This document shows positions 1 through 10,399 of a stretch of DNA of 64,000 bases, in pieces; within the stretch, counting starts at the first letter, position 1, and each line of letters starts with the position of its first letter. Position numbers and translations under genes: made by a program. This DNA is from Bostrychus sinensis (Eukaryota; Chordata; Actinopteri; Gobiiformes; Eleotridae). The stretch is from assembly GCA_020698575.1 (NCBI GenBank), contig CM036241.1, positions 10,706,416 to 10,770,415 on the forward strand. The letters run 5' to 3'. Below the pieces are notes generated by a model that did not search any database, was not told where the DNA came from, and worked only from the letters and a program-made list of their open reading frames with translations.

Positions 1-574
1 CACACACACAGTGATCCAGTGATACTTGAAGCCTTCCTGTGCCGTGGCCCGGTCTGACTCTCCGCAGCTGCCAGGCCTCTCTGGTTGCACAGATCGACCT
101 GAAAATAGCCGTCGCGGTCATTAACATCCATCACGCCTTCCTCACTTCCTGTTAAAGCAGAGATAGGTGTGAGTAAGGTTACAGGGAGCGCAGGAGAGGA
201 GCCACCAGCCACAAAATATACAGTCATTATGAATCCTAAGGCACAGATGGGGTACAGTTTGTGTTTTTGTCAATAATGGTGTTGTGTCTAGCAGCCAGAG
301 GTGAAACATGGCTGGAAAGAAAGTACATGTTTTGAAGAGTAAGTACGTTTTACCTAAGACCTAGTGCAAGAATAGATTAAACCTCATGGAAATATCACAT
401 TATTATTGTCCAATTTTACTTGCAGGAGAGAGAGAGATGCACTATTGTCTCTTCAACGCTGATTTGTGGTCTTAGTTTTTACTGGTAGTGCTAAAAATGT
501 GTTTTTGACTTGGTAACTGTGTCTCCCCAAGGCAAATAAACATATCAAACGCTATAGCAGTCAAGCACCTCCTT
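1..574. other. Unique sequence, no gene recognised
   Basis: I see no gene here. The window opens on the end of a CA dinucleotide run (1-10). Bases about 40-165 are more GC-rich than the flanks and look unique, so they could be a conserved non-coding element or an exon fragment. No splice-bounded open frame stands out. A short GA run lies near 425-437. Confidence 0.4.
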
Positions 575-578
575 TTAA

Positions 579-1155
579 AGCGTATTTTAGTAACTTTTTT
601 TACCTTAAATAGACTGTTTCAGAGTCTGTGTGATGGTTAAAAGAGCTGTTTTTGGGTGAATAAAAAGCACCCTGCATCCTGGTGTCTCTGGGCCAAAAAC
701 AACACTTGCAAGAATGAGTGTCGCCGACCCGGTGTCACTGAAGTCTCGAGTCTGGTGAAAAAGCACCAACAGTGAGCTAGTGATGGATTTATTTCTCGAT
801 TTTTGTCATGGCAGAGCGGCCAAATGGCAGAAAAGACCTTTGTATGGATACATGGAGGGGAAAAGGGAAGTAAAGACGGATGTTGGATCATAAGAGACGC
901 CTGGACTTTACTCCGAAATATAGAGGGAGCTCCAGAGAGGAAAATCTATGAAAGCCATGAGATACTCATAATTAATGATGTTAAAGCTCATAATTATGAC
1001 TTCCTGTGTTTTTTTAAGTGGCGGAAATGGACTTCTACAAAAGTGAGGCAAAAACAGTTTAGAGATGAGCTAGTTTTAAACCACAGAGTGTGCAAAAAAG
1101 TGTTTTTGCTTCATTTTGTTCTGTTTGCCTACTGTGTGCTGCTGAACATCTCTCT
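579..1155 (+). mobile_element. TTAA-flanked MITE, family 1, copy 1
   Basis: A non-autonomous DNA element about 577 bp long. It is flanked on both sides by TTAA (575-578 and 1156-1159), the target site of piggyBac-type transposases. Its left end (a T-rich block followed by CCTTAAAT) and an internal block ending GAGTCTGTGTGATGGTTAAA recur at 11.87 kb and 26.65 kb, and in reverse at 25.0-25.3 kb. It has no coding capacity; the open frame at 803-1159 is chance read-through of the repeat. The terminal AGCAGAACT seen in better copies is decayed here. Assignment to piggyBac rests on TTAA and short inverted ends only. Confidence 0.55.
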
Positions 1156-1159
1156 TTAA

Positions 1160-2465
1160 TCACAATAAGTCAAACAGACGCAACAGCAACCCGACAGTGG
1201 ATCATATTATCTCTGTGTTTTAGTGTGATTTTGAGAAACTGAAATGTCTTTGATCATAATAGGACTAAGCTAAGACAATAATTCAGTCTTCTCATGATGT
1301 ACACACTAACTGTACAAATAGGCTTTTCGTGTTATTGTCAAAGCTTGTTTTCCATTCTCATCTATTTAAATCCTTGATAATAAAGCTGATTTGATATCTT
1401 AAGGTCCATTTCACCTCACAGATAATTCCTTTAACCATTGGGGAATTAAATTTTTCTACTAAAAGTGCAACTATATGTTAACCACTTGTATGCCCCTCTC
1501 ATGCAGCTGGATTAGACTCAAGAAGCAAGGGCTGGGGTCACCTGTATTCTGACCTTGCCTTCTAGTGACCCACAAAGTTAAGCAGAAGCCAAAATAAATG
1601 GTCCACACACTCACAGCGCTCTTGTTTATCTTGTTGGTTTAACCTTGCAGCTCTCACGTGCACCGTTGAGTCTCTGGTGTTTCTGTCGTCATGGACCAGG
1701 TGTGATCTGACCTGGACCTGACCCCAGAGTCCGGGCGGCAGCAGCTGGACACTGTAAGGACCGTCACACTGTCCTTCATCTTCCTCTGTTACTTTACTTT
1801 AATAGGAAAAAAATACTGAGTAAACTTTACACTCAGAATTTTTAACTCACCATTTTTACTCAATTAATGATTTTCGTGAGTTCCTCTCCTTCTTGAGTAA
1901 TGAGGTTAAGGTTTACTTAGGTATACTCCATTGGGAAATTAGTTCTCTGTATTTGAGTTTCCACCGCTGGATTTTATATCTACTTACAATGGGCTCACAT
2001 TCATCTTTGTGTATGTACAAATGTGTACTAGCGCTAATTAATTCCCTCTGTATTTAAAAACAATGTTCTTGGTGGAGTGTCACAGATTGCCCTCTGGTTG
2101 TTTCCACAGTCAGTCCAAAGTGTAGTACAATAACACTAGACCTGTTGTGATATAAATACAGTGCAAATCTATAGAAAGCATCATGTAATGTATAGTACAG
2201 GGATTCCAGCTTATGCATTCAATATTTTAGCCAGTTTGTGTAACAAAACATTGATCTTAAGCAGCAAGGTGGATTCCTGCAAAACACTTTTAGAAAATGC
2301 CATTTTGTCGGCACAAGCATTCGTTCACAGTCCAGACTGGTAGTGGTTCGACCAATAGTGTGGCAGTACTGTCTCCAGTGGGCAGGTTTTAGGATTGCAT
2401 GACAGAAGCAAGCCTCCTAGCAATACTTCTTTTAATAAGGTGACATCAAAAAAATGTAGTATTTA
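1160..2465. other. Non-genic, with a hAT-type fragment
   Basis: No gene recognised. About 1795-1970 resembles the 'AAGTACTTTTACTC' hAT-MITE family seen complete at 28.9 kb and ends in CCACCGCTG, a decayed copy of that family's CCACCACTG terminus. Bases 1500-1750 and 2000-2450 look unique. The small open frame at 2161-2343 has no recognisable motif. Confidence 0.35.
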
Positions 2466-2469
2466 CTTG

Positions 2470-3312
2470 GGTGTGTACCTATTTATTTATTTATCTTTAT
2501 TTCTACAGGAAAAGCCCAATGAGAGTCTCTCTTTTTCATGGGCGACCTGTCTTCACACAAAAATGCAACACAAGCAAGCAACAAATTCAAATACAATTCA
2601 TACAATAGGAATAGCCCAACAATTAATTTTTAAAACAAGTACATTCATGTGTGTATCAGCCACCAGCGCTTTAAAGTGTGAGAGAAGCACCAGTGTGTCC
2701 AGTCTAAGATGTTTTTTAATGTCATTTCATTTGTGGGGAGCATTCAAAAAAGGCCTTTTTCCCTATTTCTGTCCTGTTATGTTGAGGGCCAGAGCTATAA
2801 TTCAGAAAGTACAATATACAGTCCGGAAGCCTCTCAACCAGTGCCCTATAGACAAACAGAATACAGTGTTGCTCTCTCCTGGCTGATAAAGACGTCCATC
2901 CAACTTTGTCATAAACTAAAAACAATGATGAGTTCTGTAGTTGGAGGACTGAGTGATAAACTGTATCCAGACATTTTAAGGTAGAAGGTGAAGCCTGCAT
3001 ATAAATTATTTCTCCATAATCCAAAACAGATAAAAAGGTGGCTTGAGCAATTTCTTTTCTGGAATTTAATGGAATGCAAGATTTATTTCTGTAATAAAAT
3101 GACAATTTTATGTTCCCTGGTACCTAAGTTTCCCAGTTTTTATGAACCTGGGAACATATACTGTAGATACTGGGGACTCTACTGCAAAGTCCCTCTCCTT
3201 TACAAATGTTTTCAACTGGAGACATCCCAGATTGATATAAGTACAACTCTGTGTGGCGCAGCAACTCATACTATACCAATCTGGCTTTCTCCTGGTAATA
3301 AAACATTGCATT
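2470..3312 (-). pseudogene. LINE reverse-transcriptase C-terminal fragment
   Basis: A decayed 3' part of a non-LTR retrotransposon, read right to left. The minus frame 3105-2722 contains FYYRNKSC, then FLSVLDYGEIIYMQAS, then VGWTSLSARR and a phenylalanine/tyrosine-rich stretch. These match the conserved segment after the polymerase domain of fish LINE ORF2 proteins (compare FLPVLDYGDILYM and GWPSL.TRR). The minus frame 3311-3108 covers the residues just upstream, in a shifted frame. The left edge, reading TGTAGAAATAAAGATAAATA on the minus strand, is the degenerate 3' tail. Internal stops and frame changes make it dead. No 5' half is present. The LINE clade is not assigned. Confidence 0.6.
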
Positions 3313-3838
3313 TATCTATTTAAAAGACTGCATGATGAGTGTTGCTATAAGTTGTCACATGGATCATCTCAGACCAGTTTGACTCTTGTGTGTGTGATTT
3401 GTTGAGCCGTTTTTCATCAGAGCTTCTCCTATTTCTGGAACGAGTGCCGACAGGACAGTGTTTCCTCTGTTTTTCTCACACAAAAACGACACACCACAAC
3501 AATCGACCCGACAAAGCACCAATGAAATCTTCACAACCAGCCCTCTCTGAGCCTGAAGTGACAAAAAACATCTCGATATTATGTCACTGTGTCTCTATGG
3601 AAACTGAGGGACAGTAATAACGGCCAGTGCATTTAAGCTTAAAGTGAACGCATGAGTTTTTTTTTATTGAGGAAAGCCTTTTAGTCTTTTAATGTTGTAA
3701 CAACGAAAATTGATAAAATACAGAAAATAATAGAAAATTGAACACATAAAAAAAAACGTACAAAATTGTAAATCGTATAACTAAGGCTTAATCATTGTGT
3801 TGGTGTTGTGCTTTTGCTGAAGTAAATATGTAGTCACT
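3313..3838. other. No gene recognised
   Basis: Unique-looking sequence between a LINE fragment and a repeat. Overlapping open frames on both strands at 3364-3617 carry no motif I recognise and are probably chance. A T-run lies near 3658-3667. Confidence 0.35.
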
Positions 3839-3839
3839 G

Positions 3840-4112
3840 ATCAAGTATTTTTGACCTCTGCAGCAAAGTATGTACTGTATGTAGCAGTAGTTACAGTAGT
3901 AGTAGTTAGTGTAGTATTATTATTATTTGAGTAGTAGCATTAAACAATTTCTTGACTTAGGTAAACTCAATACTTTTTTACTTTTACTCAAAAACTATGC
4001 GCATAATATTGAAATTAATGTAACAGTACTTTTACTTGAGTTACACTTTTCACTTGAAAATACAGAAAGTAATAAATTTAACATGAAATTAATAAAAGTT
4101 AGTCATTGGTAA
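3840..4112. mobile_element. hAT-MITE fragment with GTA-rich core
   Basis: Contains 'GTAGTAGTAGTTAGTG' and ATT-rich runs followed by 'TTTTTACTTTTACTC', the composition and order of the 'AAGTACTTTTACTC' hAT-MITE family at 28.88 and 10.4 kb. The ends are not clear. The trinucleotide core is a short version of the large array at 10.56-11.21 kb. Confidence 0.4.
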
Positions 4113-4141
4113 TCTATGCAGTGACTGAGGGGTTCTGCTAA

Positions 4142-4437
4142 ATCAACATTTTTGAGCTTTTAACCATGTTATGATGTTGTATCCACCTCAAAATACACCT
4201 GGAGTAGTATATTTTTTTTTCATTCAGGCTCTTTCTCAAGAGCTGAAAAAATCCTCTGTCTCACTACTTTACATAGGCACATGAAACCAGGGAAGTGCTC
4301 CTGCTGTGTTTCTAAAGCCCAAACATCGTCACTGGACTCGCTCTGATAATTCCAGCGAAGTTATAAAACGTGAAATACTATTGCAAAGGTGCTCAAAAGT
4401 ATTTCAAAAAGACTGAAAAAAGCACAATATAAGACCT
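4142..4437 (-). mobile_element. TTAA-flanked MITE, family 2, copy 1
   Basis: A 296-bp element in reverse orientation, flanked by CTAA (4138-4141) and TTAA (4438-4441). It contains the family's marks: 'AACCATGTTATGATGTTGT', a 'TTTCATTCAGGC' block, 'AAACGTGAAATACTA' and 'GCACAATATAAGACC' at the right end. Better copies are at 40.42, 45.92 and 60.83 kb. Non-coding. Confidence 0.5.
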
Positions 4438-4441
4438 TTAA

Positions 4442-4984
4442 TGGTTATTTAGGGGGCTATGTGCTGACTAGCATCTGCTGTCATCATTAATCAGAAGATG
4501 TACATAAATATAAGTGGAAAAAAGTACAATTATGCAACAAACTATGTCAAATATGGTGAATGTGAGGTTTAAACAGTGACGTATGTGATGTGTTTAAGTA
4601 CATGCTCTCAGATGCAGGGGCAGCAGTGTTGGGATTAACCCACAGGATATACAGCTCTCTAAGCCTCTGAGTGAGATATTTATATGGTTTAATGCAAACA
4701 GCAGCCACTGTGGGAATCCTCTGATCCTTTGATGTACAACATAAGAGTTGAAGACATCTGTGCAGATTTATATTTGTTTACAAGTGGAACATGTCGAAGA
4801 GAAGAGACACACGAACAACATACTCTTTTCAGTATGTAAGAAGAAAGTTTTGTTTTCTCTCTTTCCCTCAGAAGATGAACCGTCATTTCATTAACTTTCT
4901 TTTATTGGGGTTGGAACCATCACAGGGCATACACTTATTGTTTTAGATAAGGAGGACATGTGATATTAAACAGTGCATCAGTGC
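4442..4984. other. No gene recognised
   Basis: Unique-looking AT-rich sequence. The minus-strand open frame at 4689-4886 has no recognisable motif or splice context. Confidence 0.35.
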
Positions 4985-5370
4985 TACTTTTGGGTCTTGA
5001 GTCTAATTAAGACCAAGACCAGCTCGAGTCCAGAGTGAACCGAGACCAAGACAAGACCAAGACTTTCAGGATTCGAGAGCGAGTCAAGACCAAGACTTTT
5101 AAGGATCGAAATCGTGTCAGGACTGAGACCAGGTTGAGACCAAACCCTGTGAACTAACACAAAAGTGGTTCAAATACATTAATGATCATTTCAATGGGTT
5201 CAGACTCCACAAACAAACTGAGACAGATCATTTTCCTGGTTCTTCTGATGCTGAAAATTACTCCAAAATTTTGAAGAATAGCTTTATTTTATAATGTTTG
5301 GTAAAAATAAAACAATCTCAGAGCCCGCCACATCTGAGACTGAAACTGGATTTGAGACCAAGACCGAGTA
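4985..5370. repeat. Degenerate GACCAAGAC-type repeat
   Basis: Irregular copies of GAGACCAAGACC-like words from 4985 to 5160 and again at 5330-5370, separated by unlike sequence. A related block in the opposite sense (AGTCTTGG / GGTCTTG) lies at 40.2-40.28 kb. It looks like the interior of an old dispersed element with simple-repeat character. Ends were not found. Confidence 0.4.
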
Positions 5371-5439
5371 AAACTGCAGCCAACAACATTAGAAACCACT
5401 GCCAAAGAACTGTATATGGATCATTGAACTTTTATTTTT

Positions 5440-5800
5440 CACTTCTAAAGAAAACCTCAAAATCTTCTGCTCTGCTCCCTCCAGCTCTGTCTCCTGTCTT
5501 TTCCCCGAAAATTTAGAGACAGTGACACTGAGGAAAACGCAGGAGGCAGAGCTGGAGGTAGCAGAGCTGAAGATTTTGAGGTTCTCCTTGTTCATGACGA
5601 GGATGGATAGGATTAGGAATGAGTACAGCAGAGGGACAACTCAAATCAGAGAGGCCAGACTGAGATGGTTTGTACAGAGGAGGGATTGTGAATTTATGGG
5701 TAGAAGGATGCAGAGGTTAGAGCTGGAGACTTAGAGGAAGACCAAAGAGGAGATTTATGGATGTAGTGAAAGAGGACATGACGTTATAGAGATACAGTCA
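5440..5800 (+). pseudogene. LINE fragment with fold-back 5' end
   Basis: The frame from about 5522 translates as a run ending RLRWFVQRRDCEFMGRRMQR, followed after a stop (5732-5734) by a GRPKRR-like region and a degenerate DVVKEDM-like end. This is the C-terminal signature of fish LINE ORF2 proteins (RWFGHVQRR...GRR.....GRPKRR). At its left side bases 5450-5496 are an inverted copy of 5540-5586 (47 bp, 4 mismatches), so the element starts with a hairpin, as expected for a retrotransposon insertion with a 5' inversion. It is broken by stops. The related tail at 31.27-31.39 kb is on the same strand. Confidence 0.6.
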
Positions 5801-6285
5801 GATGGACAACCCCTGAAAAAGCTCTTTATCATCTACATTATCAGGTTACAGCAGATCTCATATTTCCTTCTGAAGGCAGGATCAGAGGACAGCGCGTGTT
5901 GCTGTAACCCGTAGGCTCATGCCAGGAGCGGTACATGTGGAAACAGTGTTATTAGCCTGAACCAAGCCCGGGGACGGAGTCTGCCGAGTTACTATGGCTA
6001 CATGGCACCAACCACTGTTAATGTAATGTGGTACTAAGAAATATGCTTGACCTACATACTGTATCTGAGAACTCCTCTTAAGGCTAATCAAACGGCTCTG
6101 CGAGTACACGACATGGGCTGGGAATTAAAAAGACTTCTTCTACAGCTGATAACTCAAATATTACTTTTACAATGATTATTAGTGTTTAGAAGTGAAAGAG
6201 AAGCACCATTCATTGAAGGTTTCATAGTCAGTGCTGTTTGTTAAGTCTCAGGGGTGGAACATGTTATGAAATCCCAGTAAAAATG
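5801..6285. other. No gene recognised
   Basis: Mixed unique sequence. The minus-strand open frame 5882-6109 has no recognisable motif. Confidence 0.3.
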
Positions 6286-6289
6286 CTGT

Positions 6290-6620
6290 GTTGCACCCTC
6301 ATACTCATTTTGGTGAGTTGACTCGGATTTGGACTTGCCCTCAGTTCATTTAGATTTGACGTTGACTCGACTTGAACTAATGTGGACTTGAATCATACCC
6401 TTAGTGACTTGGACTAAGACTCTCAGCTCAGGGTGACTCGACTAAAAAACGTTTTGGTGACTCACGTTTGGACTCAGACTCCCGCTTCAAGTGTTAATGA
6501 CTCAACTCGGACTCCACTCAAACCAGTCTTTCGTGACTAGGACTTGGACTCAGACTGGAACACCGAGGACCTGAGAGTGACTCGGACTTGAAAACTGTTG
6601 ACACGACTACGGCACTGGCT
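6290..6620. repeat. Degenerate GACTCGGACTTGG repeat
   Basis: About 330 bp built of imperfect GACTCGGACTTGGACTC-like words. Composition and spacing are similar to, but distinct from, the GACCAAGAC repeat at 5 kb. Probably the interior of a dispersed fish repeat. No terminal inverted repeats were seen. Confidence 0.45.
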
Positions 6621-6744
6621 CAGACTAAAGCTGCATTCATGTGAGCTGGGATTTTTATAGCACTGTAAAACCAGGCATGTTTGTAATGAAACTTGGTTCA
6701 TTCACTACATAATCATCAACACTTCACAAAAACAGCAAATAACT

Positions 6745-7516
6745 GGCTTCCAGTCCCTCAAAGAATCAATTTTAAAATTCATCTGATGGTTCATGAGGCT
6801 TTGAATGGTCAAGGTCCAAAATATTTATCTGACCTTTTAACTATGAACCCCATAGGCCTCTGAGATCATCTAGCACTGCTCCATTGGTCTCGAGTCCAGA
6901 CTAAACACGGTGAAGCTTTGGGTGTGTGTGGGACTCCTGACCTGAAAATCTTCATCTTGAAACAATGCTTTTAAGTCTACCTCTCTTTAAGACCTACCTT
7001 TTTAACACAAGCTGTACTGTATTTTCCGGATTATAAGCCGCTCCGGAGTATAAGTCGCAGAAGCCAAAAAATACATAATGAAGAAGGAAAAAAAAAAACG
7101 TATATAAGTCACACTGGACTATAAGTCGCATTTTTGGGAGGAAATTTATTTTACAAAATCTGACACCAAAACAGACATTTCATGTTGAAAGGAGAGTTAT
7201 AGTAATATAGAATAGAGAACAACAGGCTGAATAGGTGTGCGCTATGCTAACGTAACACATTGATGGTTATTCAGCTACATGAAGCATAAACAACGAACTG
7301 AATAGGTGTCTCGTATGTTAACGTAATATATTAACAGTTATTCACATAACTATAGCATAAAGAACATAATATAACAAGTTCACATTTTTATCCTTATTTT
7401 GTGAATACTTTTATTGCATACGTCACTTAAATTTGTTTTATTGGTTAGCTCCATGTAAGGCACTTTGAGTTGTCTTGTACATGAAAGGTGCTTTATAAGT
7501 AAACTTGAAACTAATA
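6745..7516 (+). mobile_element. LINE 3' end split by another repeat
   Basis: Bases 6745-7016 decode in pieces to the conserved C-terminal stretch of a LINE ORF2 (TGGCTTCCAGT...AAAATTCATCTGATGGT, corresponding to LPV..RI.FKI-type residues), ending in AAGACCTACCTTTTTAA. The normal 3' tail of such elements, CACTTTGAGTTG..TTTATAAGTAAACTTGAA, only resumes at about 7405-7512. The intervening 7017-7400 is a different repeat, so a later element has inserted into the LINE tail. Non-functional. Confidence 0.5.
7017..7400. mobile_element. TATTTTCCGGATTATAAG-type repeat
   Basis: Starts with TGTATTTTCCGGATTATAAG and contains three more related words (GGAGTATAAGTCGC, GTATATAAGTCACAC, GGACTATAAGTCGC). This is a common dispersed vertebrate repeat thought to be a non-autonomous DNA element. 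The right end is not clear; two copies of a roughly 90-bp block, each with a 'GAATAGGTGT' word, fill 7225-7340. It interrupts the LINE tail around it. Confidence 0.45.
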
Positions 7517-8470
7517 AGACACCAAAACAACTAACAAACAAATTTAGCTAACGACAGAGTGACCCAAATTTTCTCATCTCTAAGTTTTACTTCAAACCAA
7601 TTTTGACCAACTGGTGGGTCAGGACCTCAAAGTGGGTCATGGGTAGATTGAATAGAGTGTCAAAGTTAGGCTTTGTTGCCTAAATGTTGTATTTATTGAA
7701 TGAAATTGTGAAACAGACATGTGAGGTTGTTTGATATTGTTAAAAGTGGTTAGTTGTAAATGTTTTGCTCATTTGTTTACACTTGTTGCTCTGCTCCACT
7801 GTCCACCCTGGAGCAGCTGAGAGGTTTGTCCAACCTGAATAAACCGTAAACACGACGCAGCAATAATCAGAAGGCATTAATTCAGTTTTCCTACGTGCAT
7901 GTAAGCACACACTGACCGTCTTTTGGCCTCTGTCGTCTGTCAGCCAGCCATCTGTCCAACACTGTAAGGATATGCCTGTTTTTTCGGATGCGGCCCGGTC
8001 ATTAAAGTTAAAGCGGGCGAGAGGGGCAGGTTACACTGGGCTCTCCCTACTTCATTAATATTATATACAAAAGCCAATTCACCTCCAGACAGTAGCCATA
8101 AGACCTACGCTAATCTAACCTCCTCTCACTAAACACTCTCACTTTCTGTTTCTGTCTAAGTCTAATGCATTTTTCCATATTGTCCCATCGACTTTAGCGC
8201 GTTTTGATACTGTTACTGATGTAGGTTTATTCGTGAGTTGACCCATTTGTAAGTGAGATGACCTCCAGACAGGATAAGTGTCTGTATAGAGGTCACATAG
8301 GGTGAGGCAGAGGATGTCTCCTGTTTGTCACCTAATAGTCTAACCTAGTTCTGCGTGCGTCTGGCGTTAAATGGGTTTGATCTATATCCTCAAAGGGCCA
8401 CCACTTCAAGAGGGAGGTAAACACTTCATTTTGTAATACTTTCCATTCAGTTAAGAGAAGAAAATGAATA
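7517..8470. other. Mostly unique; hAT end at 7604-7660
   Basis: No gene recognised. 'CAACTGGTGGGTCAGGACC' followed by GTGGGTCATGGG at 7609-7660 is the left end of a Charlie-like hAT element, also seen at 16.48 and 34.45 kb. The rest (7700-8470) is unique-looking. Confidence 0.35.
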
Positions 8471-8809
8471 AAATATACACTCATACATAACATTATGATC
8501 AGGTGAATAACAGATTATTACTTCATCATGGCTTGTGTTAGTGGGTGGGATGTATTAGGCAGCAAGTGAACATTTTATCCTCAAAGTTGATGTGTTAAAA
8601 TGAGAGAAAATGGGCAAGTTTAAAGGCTATTACATACTCCGCAAGAAGCGAGTGTTTGGGCAGTTCTTGTAGCTTGTTCTCGACGGATCAGCTGGGCAGA
8701 ACCTTTTTTGGCAGGGGTCCGAGAACTAGCGTCCTCAGAAACCCTCAGTTTCAATCTTCAGGACATACAGCATGTAAAGTTTGTTACATCTAACCACCAT
8801 TCATGTTTA

Positions 8810-9262
8810 AAATGAGTCTGGATGAGGCCCCTGCTGCATCCTGGATTCCTGGACCTATCTCGCCCCTCTCACCTGTCTGGATGAGGCCCACCTGCTGCAT
8901 CCTATGGACTTCCTCAAACTACCTCACCCACTCTCGTCTGGATGAATCCTTACAGAGCTGATCTATGATCCTATAGATGAGCTAATGAACTAACAGTCCT
9001 AGACAGCATTGCCTGTCCGTCCTGGGAGAGGATCTCTCCTTCAGTTGGGCTCCATAAGGTTTCTTCTTTTTTTCCCGCAGCTGGGTTTTTTTAGGAGTTT
9101 TTCCTTACCGAGAAGGAGGGTCTAAGGACAGGAGTGTCCTGGGTCTGTTTAGTGTAGTTATTGTTTGTGTTGTCTGATTGTGTGTTTATGTTTGATCAAC
9201 TGCTGTGAAGCCCTTTGAGGTGACTTTTGTTGTGATACTGGGCTATACAAATAAATCTGAAT
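8810..9262 (+). mobile_element. Retroelement 3' tail, type TTGAA
   Basis: A non-LTR retroelement 3' region. It contains 'CTGGATGAGGCCC' repeated at 8818 and 8877, then TCCTTACCGAGAAGGAGGGT and GTGAAGCCCTTTGAGG, and ends in CTATACAAATAAATCTGAATTGAA, the usual tail of fish elements that end in TTGAA repeats. The same module is at 13.11-13.34 kb, and its upstream part is reversed at 14.24-14.42 kb. No reading frame is intact. Confidence 0.55.
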
Positions 9263-9762
9263 TGAAAAAAATATCATAGGCTTATTTTTTGATTTATCTA
9301 TATTGGGAATAAAACACTTTTTTGCTTTAAAAGTTTCTGTACAGCAGCCCCTCACTTTGGTGCCAGCCTGCAGGTAAACTAGGGCATGCAATACAATAAA
9401 GTCTGATTCTGATTTCAGCTTCTCATGAAGTATGAAATGTCTGACCCGAAACAAACTTTCTTTTTGTTCTGGTCACCTCAAGACCAAGAAGAAATGTCTC
9501 GCCTCTCGCAGAGTATTTAATGGCCTCAGAGCATCTCCAACACTTCAGCTCTTGTGGGGAGTTCCTGGTCTACAGTGGTCAGGATCAAAAGTGGTCCAAG
9601 AAAGGAACAGTGGTGAACCAGCAACAGGTAATGTACAGTAGGTGGGGAGTAAGGCTGAGGCTCGTGTGGTCTGAAGAAGATAATGCTGGTTCTGATAGAA
9701 AGATACACTGTGCATTTTTTGTTTGGTGCATATGGGGCTGAGTATAAGGCAGGTGGTCATAA

Positions 9763-10074
9763 ACTGAATCTGCTTTCTGTATTATTCAGATGTTTTTGAG
9801 GAGTACTACTTTACCTTTACCTTTTATACTGCGTGTCTACAATGATGACACAGCTAAAACTAATGATTTTAAACCAAACTCAAATTACTTTTTACTTCAA
9901 ACCAATTCAAAAATGTAGTGGGGTAAAAAGTAAAGATACTTGCTCTAAAATGTAGTAAAGTAAAAGTACCTCTTGTAAAATGTTCTCAAGTAAAGTACAG
10001 ATACATGAAAATTGTACTTAGGTAAAGTAACTAAGTACTTTTAACTCACATAACTTTATACACAACAATAACAT
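9763..10074. mobile_element. hAT-MITE piece inserted in Tc1 relic
   Basis: Homologous to the inner and right part of the complete element at 28881-29403: same order ATTATTC..GATGTTT, TACTGCGTGTCTAC, AATGATTTTAAACC, GTACAGATACATGAAAATTG, AAGTACTTTTAACT. It is flanked on both sides by the 13-bp word CAGGTGGTCATAA (9750-9762 and 10075-10087), part of the Tc1 right end. Both its own termini are missing, so the mechanism (insertion with duplication, or rearrangement) is open. Confidence 0.5.
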
Positions 10075-10115
10075 CAGGTGGTCATAATGTTATGCCTGAT
10101 CAGTGTATATTTGTC

Positions 10116-10385
10116 CTCTTTGTAAACAGCCTGGACACCTCTAGGCGATTTCTCTAAATATGATCTACTGAAATCTCCTGTTGCTGTTGTTGACAAAGGC
10201 CTGGGTCTTGAAGGTGCCCTGTAACCTCAGACGGGACCGTCCCACAGACGGATGAGCGGATGCATTAATGATTCATGTGGGGCTCTGGTGTTGGCGGTTA
10301 CTGGCAGAGTGCCTCTCCTCCCTCTGGACTGGGCCATGATGTCATACTTCAGGAGATCAATCAGGCTCATAAACACACTCTGAGT
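10116..10385. other. Unique block, possible conserved element
   Basis: A balanced-composition block without repeats or simple sequence, containing GCATTAATGATTCATG. It lies between two repeats. The open frame 10275-10469 has no recognised motif. Listed because it may be non-coding conserved sequence; nothing shows function. Confidence 0.25.
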
Positions 10386-10399
10386 ACTACAGGCCACAC

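Larger units (their letters stand above)
8478..10105 (+). mobile_element. Tc1-like element, family 3, broken and nested
   Basis: The left end (after TA 8476-8477) begins CACTCATACATAACATTATG. The right end, finishing at 10105 before TA, reads GGTGGTCATAATGTTATGCC then TGATCAGTG. These are matching inverted ends of a Tc1-like family. Left-arm sequence (TGTTAGTGGGTGGGATGTATTAGGCAGCAAGTG) runs to about 8640. Transposase N-terminal sequence resumes at about 9520 in a damaged frame ('QKWSKKGTVVN'), the HTH region of Tc1-type transposases. The catalytic domain is absent. An unrelated retroelement tail (8810-9262) and a hAT piece (9763-10074) lie inside. A second remnant is at 35.87-36.25 kb. Confidence 0.65.

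Noticed and set aside
2395..2984. Plus-strand open frames of 163 and 91 codons
   Set aside because: They run antisense to a LINE fragment whose reverse-transcriptase residues are recognisable on the minus strand.
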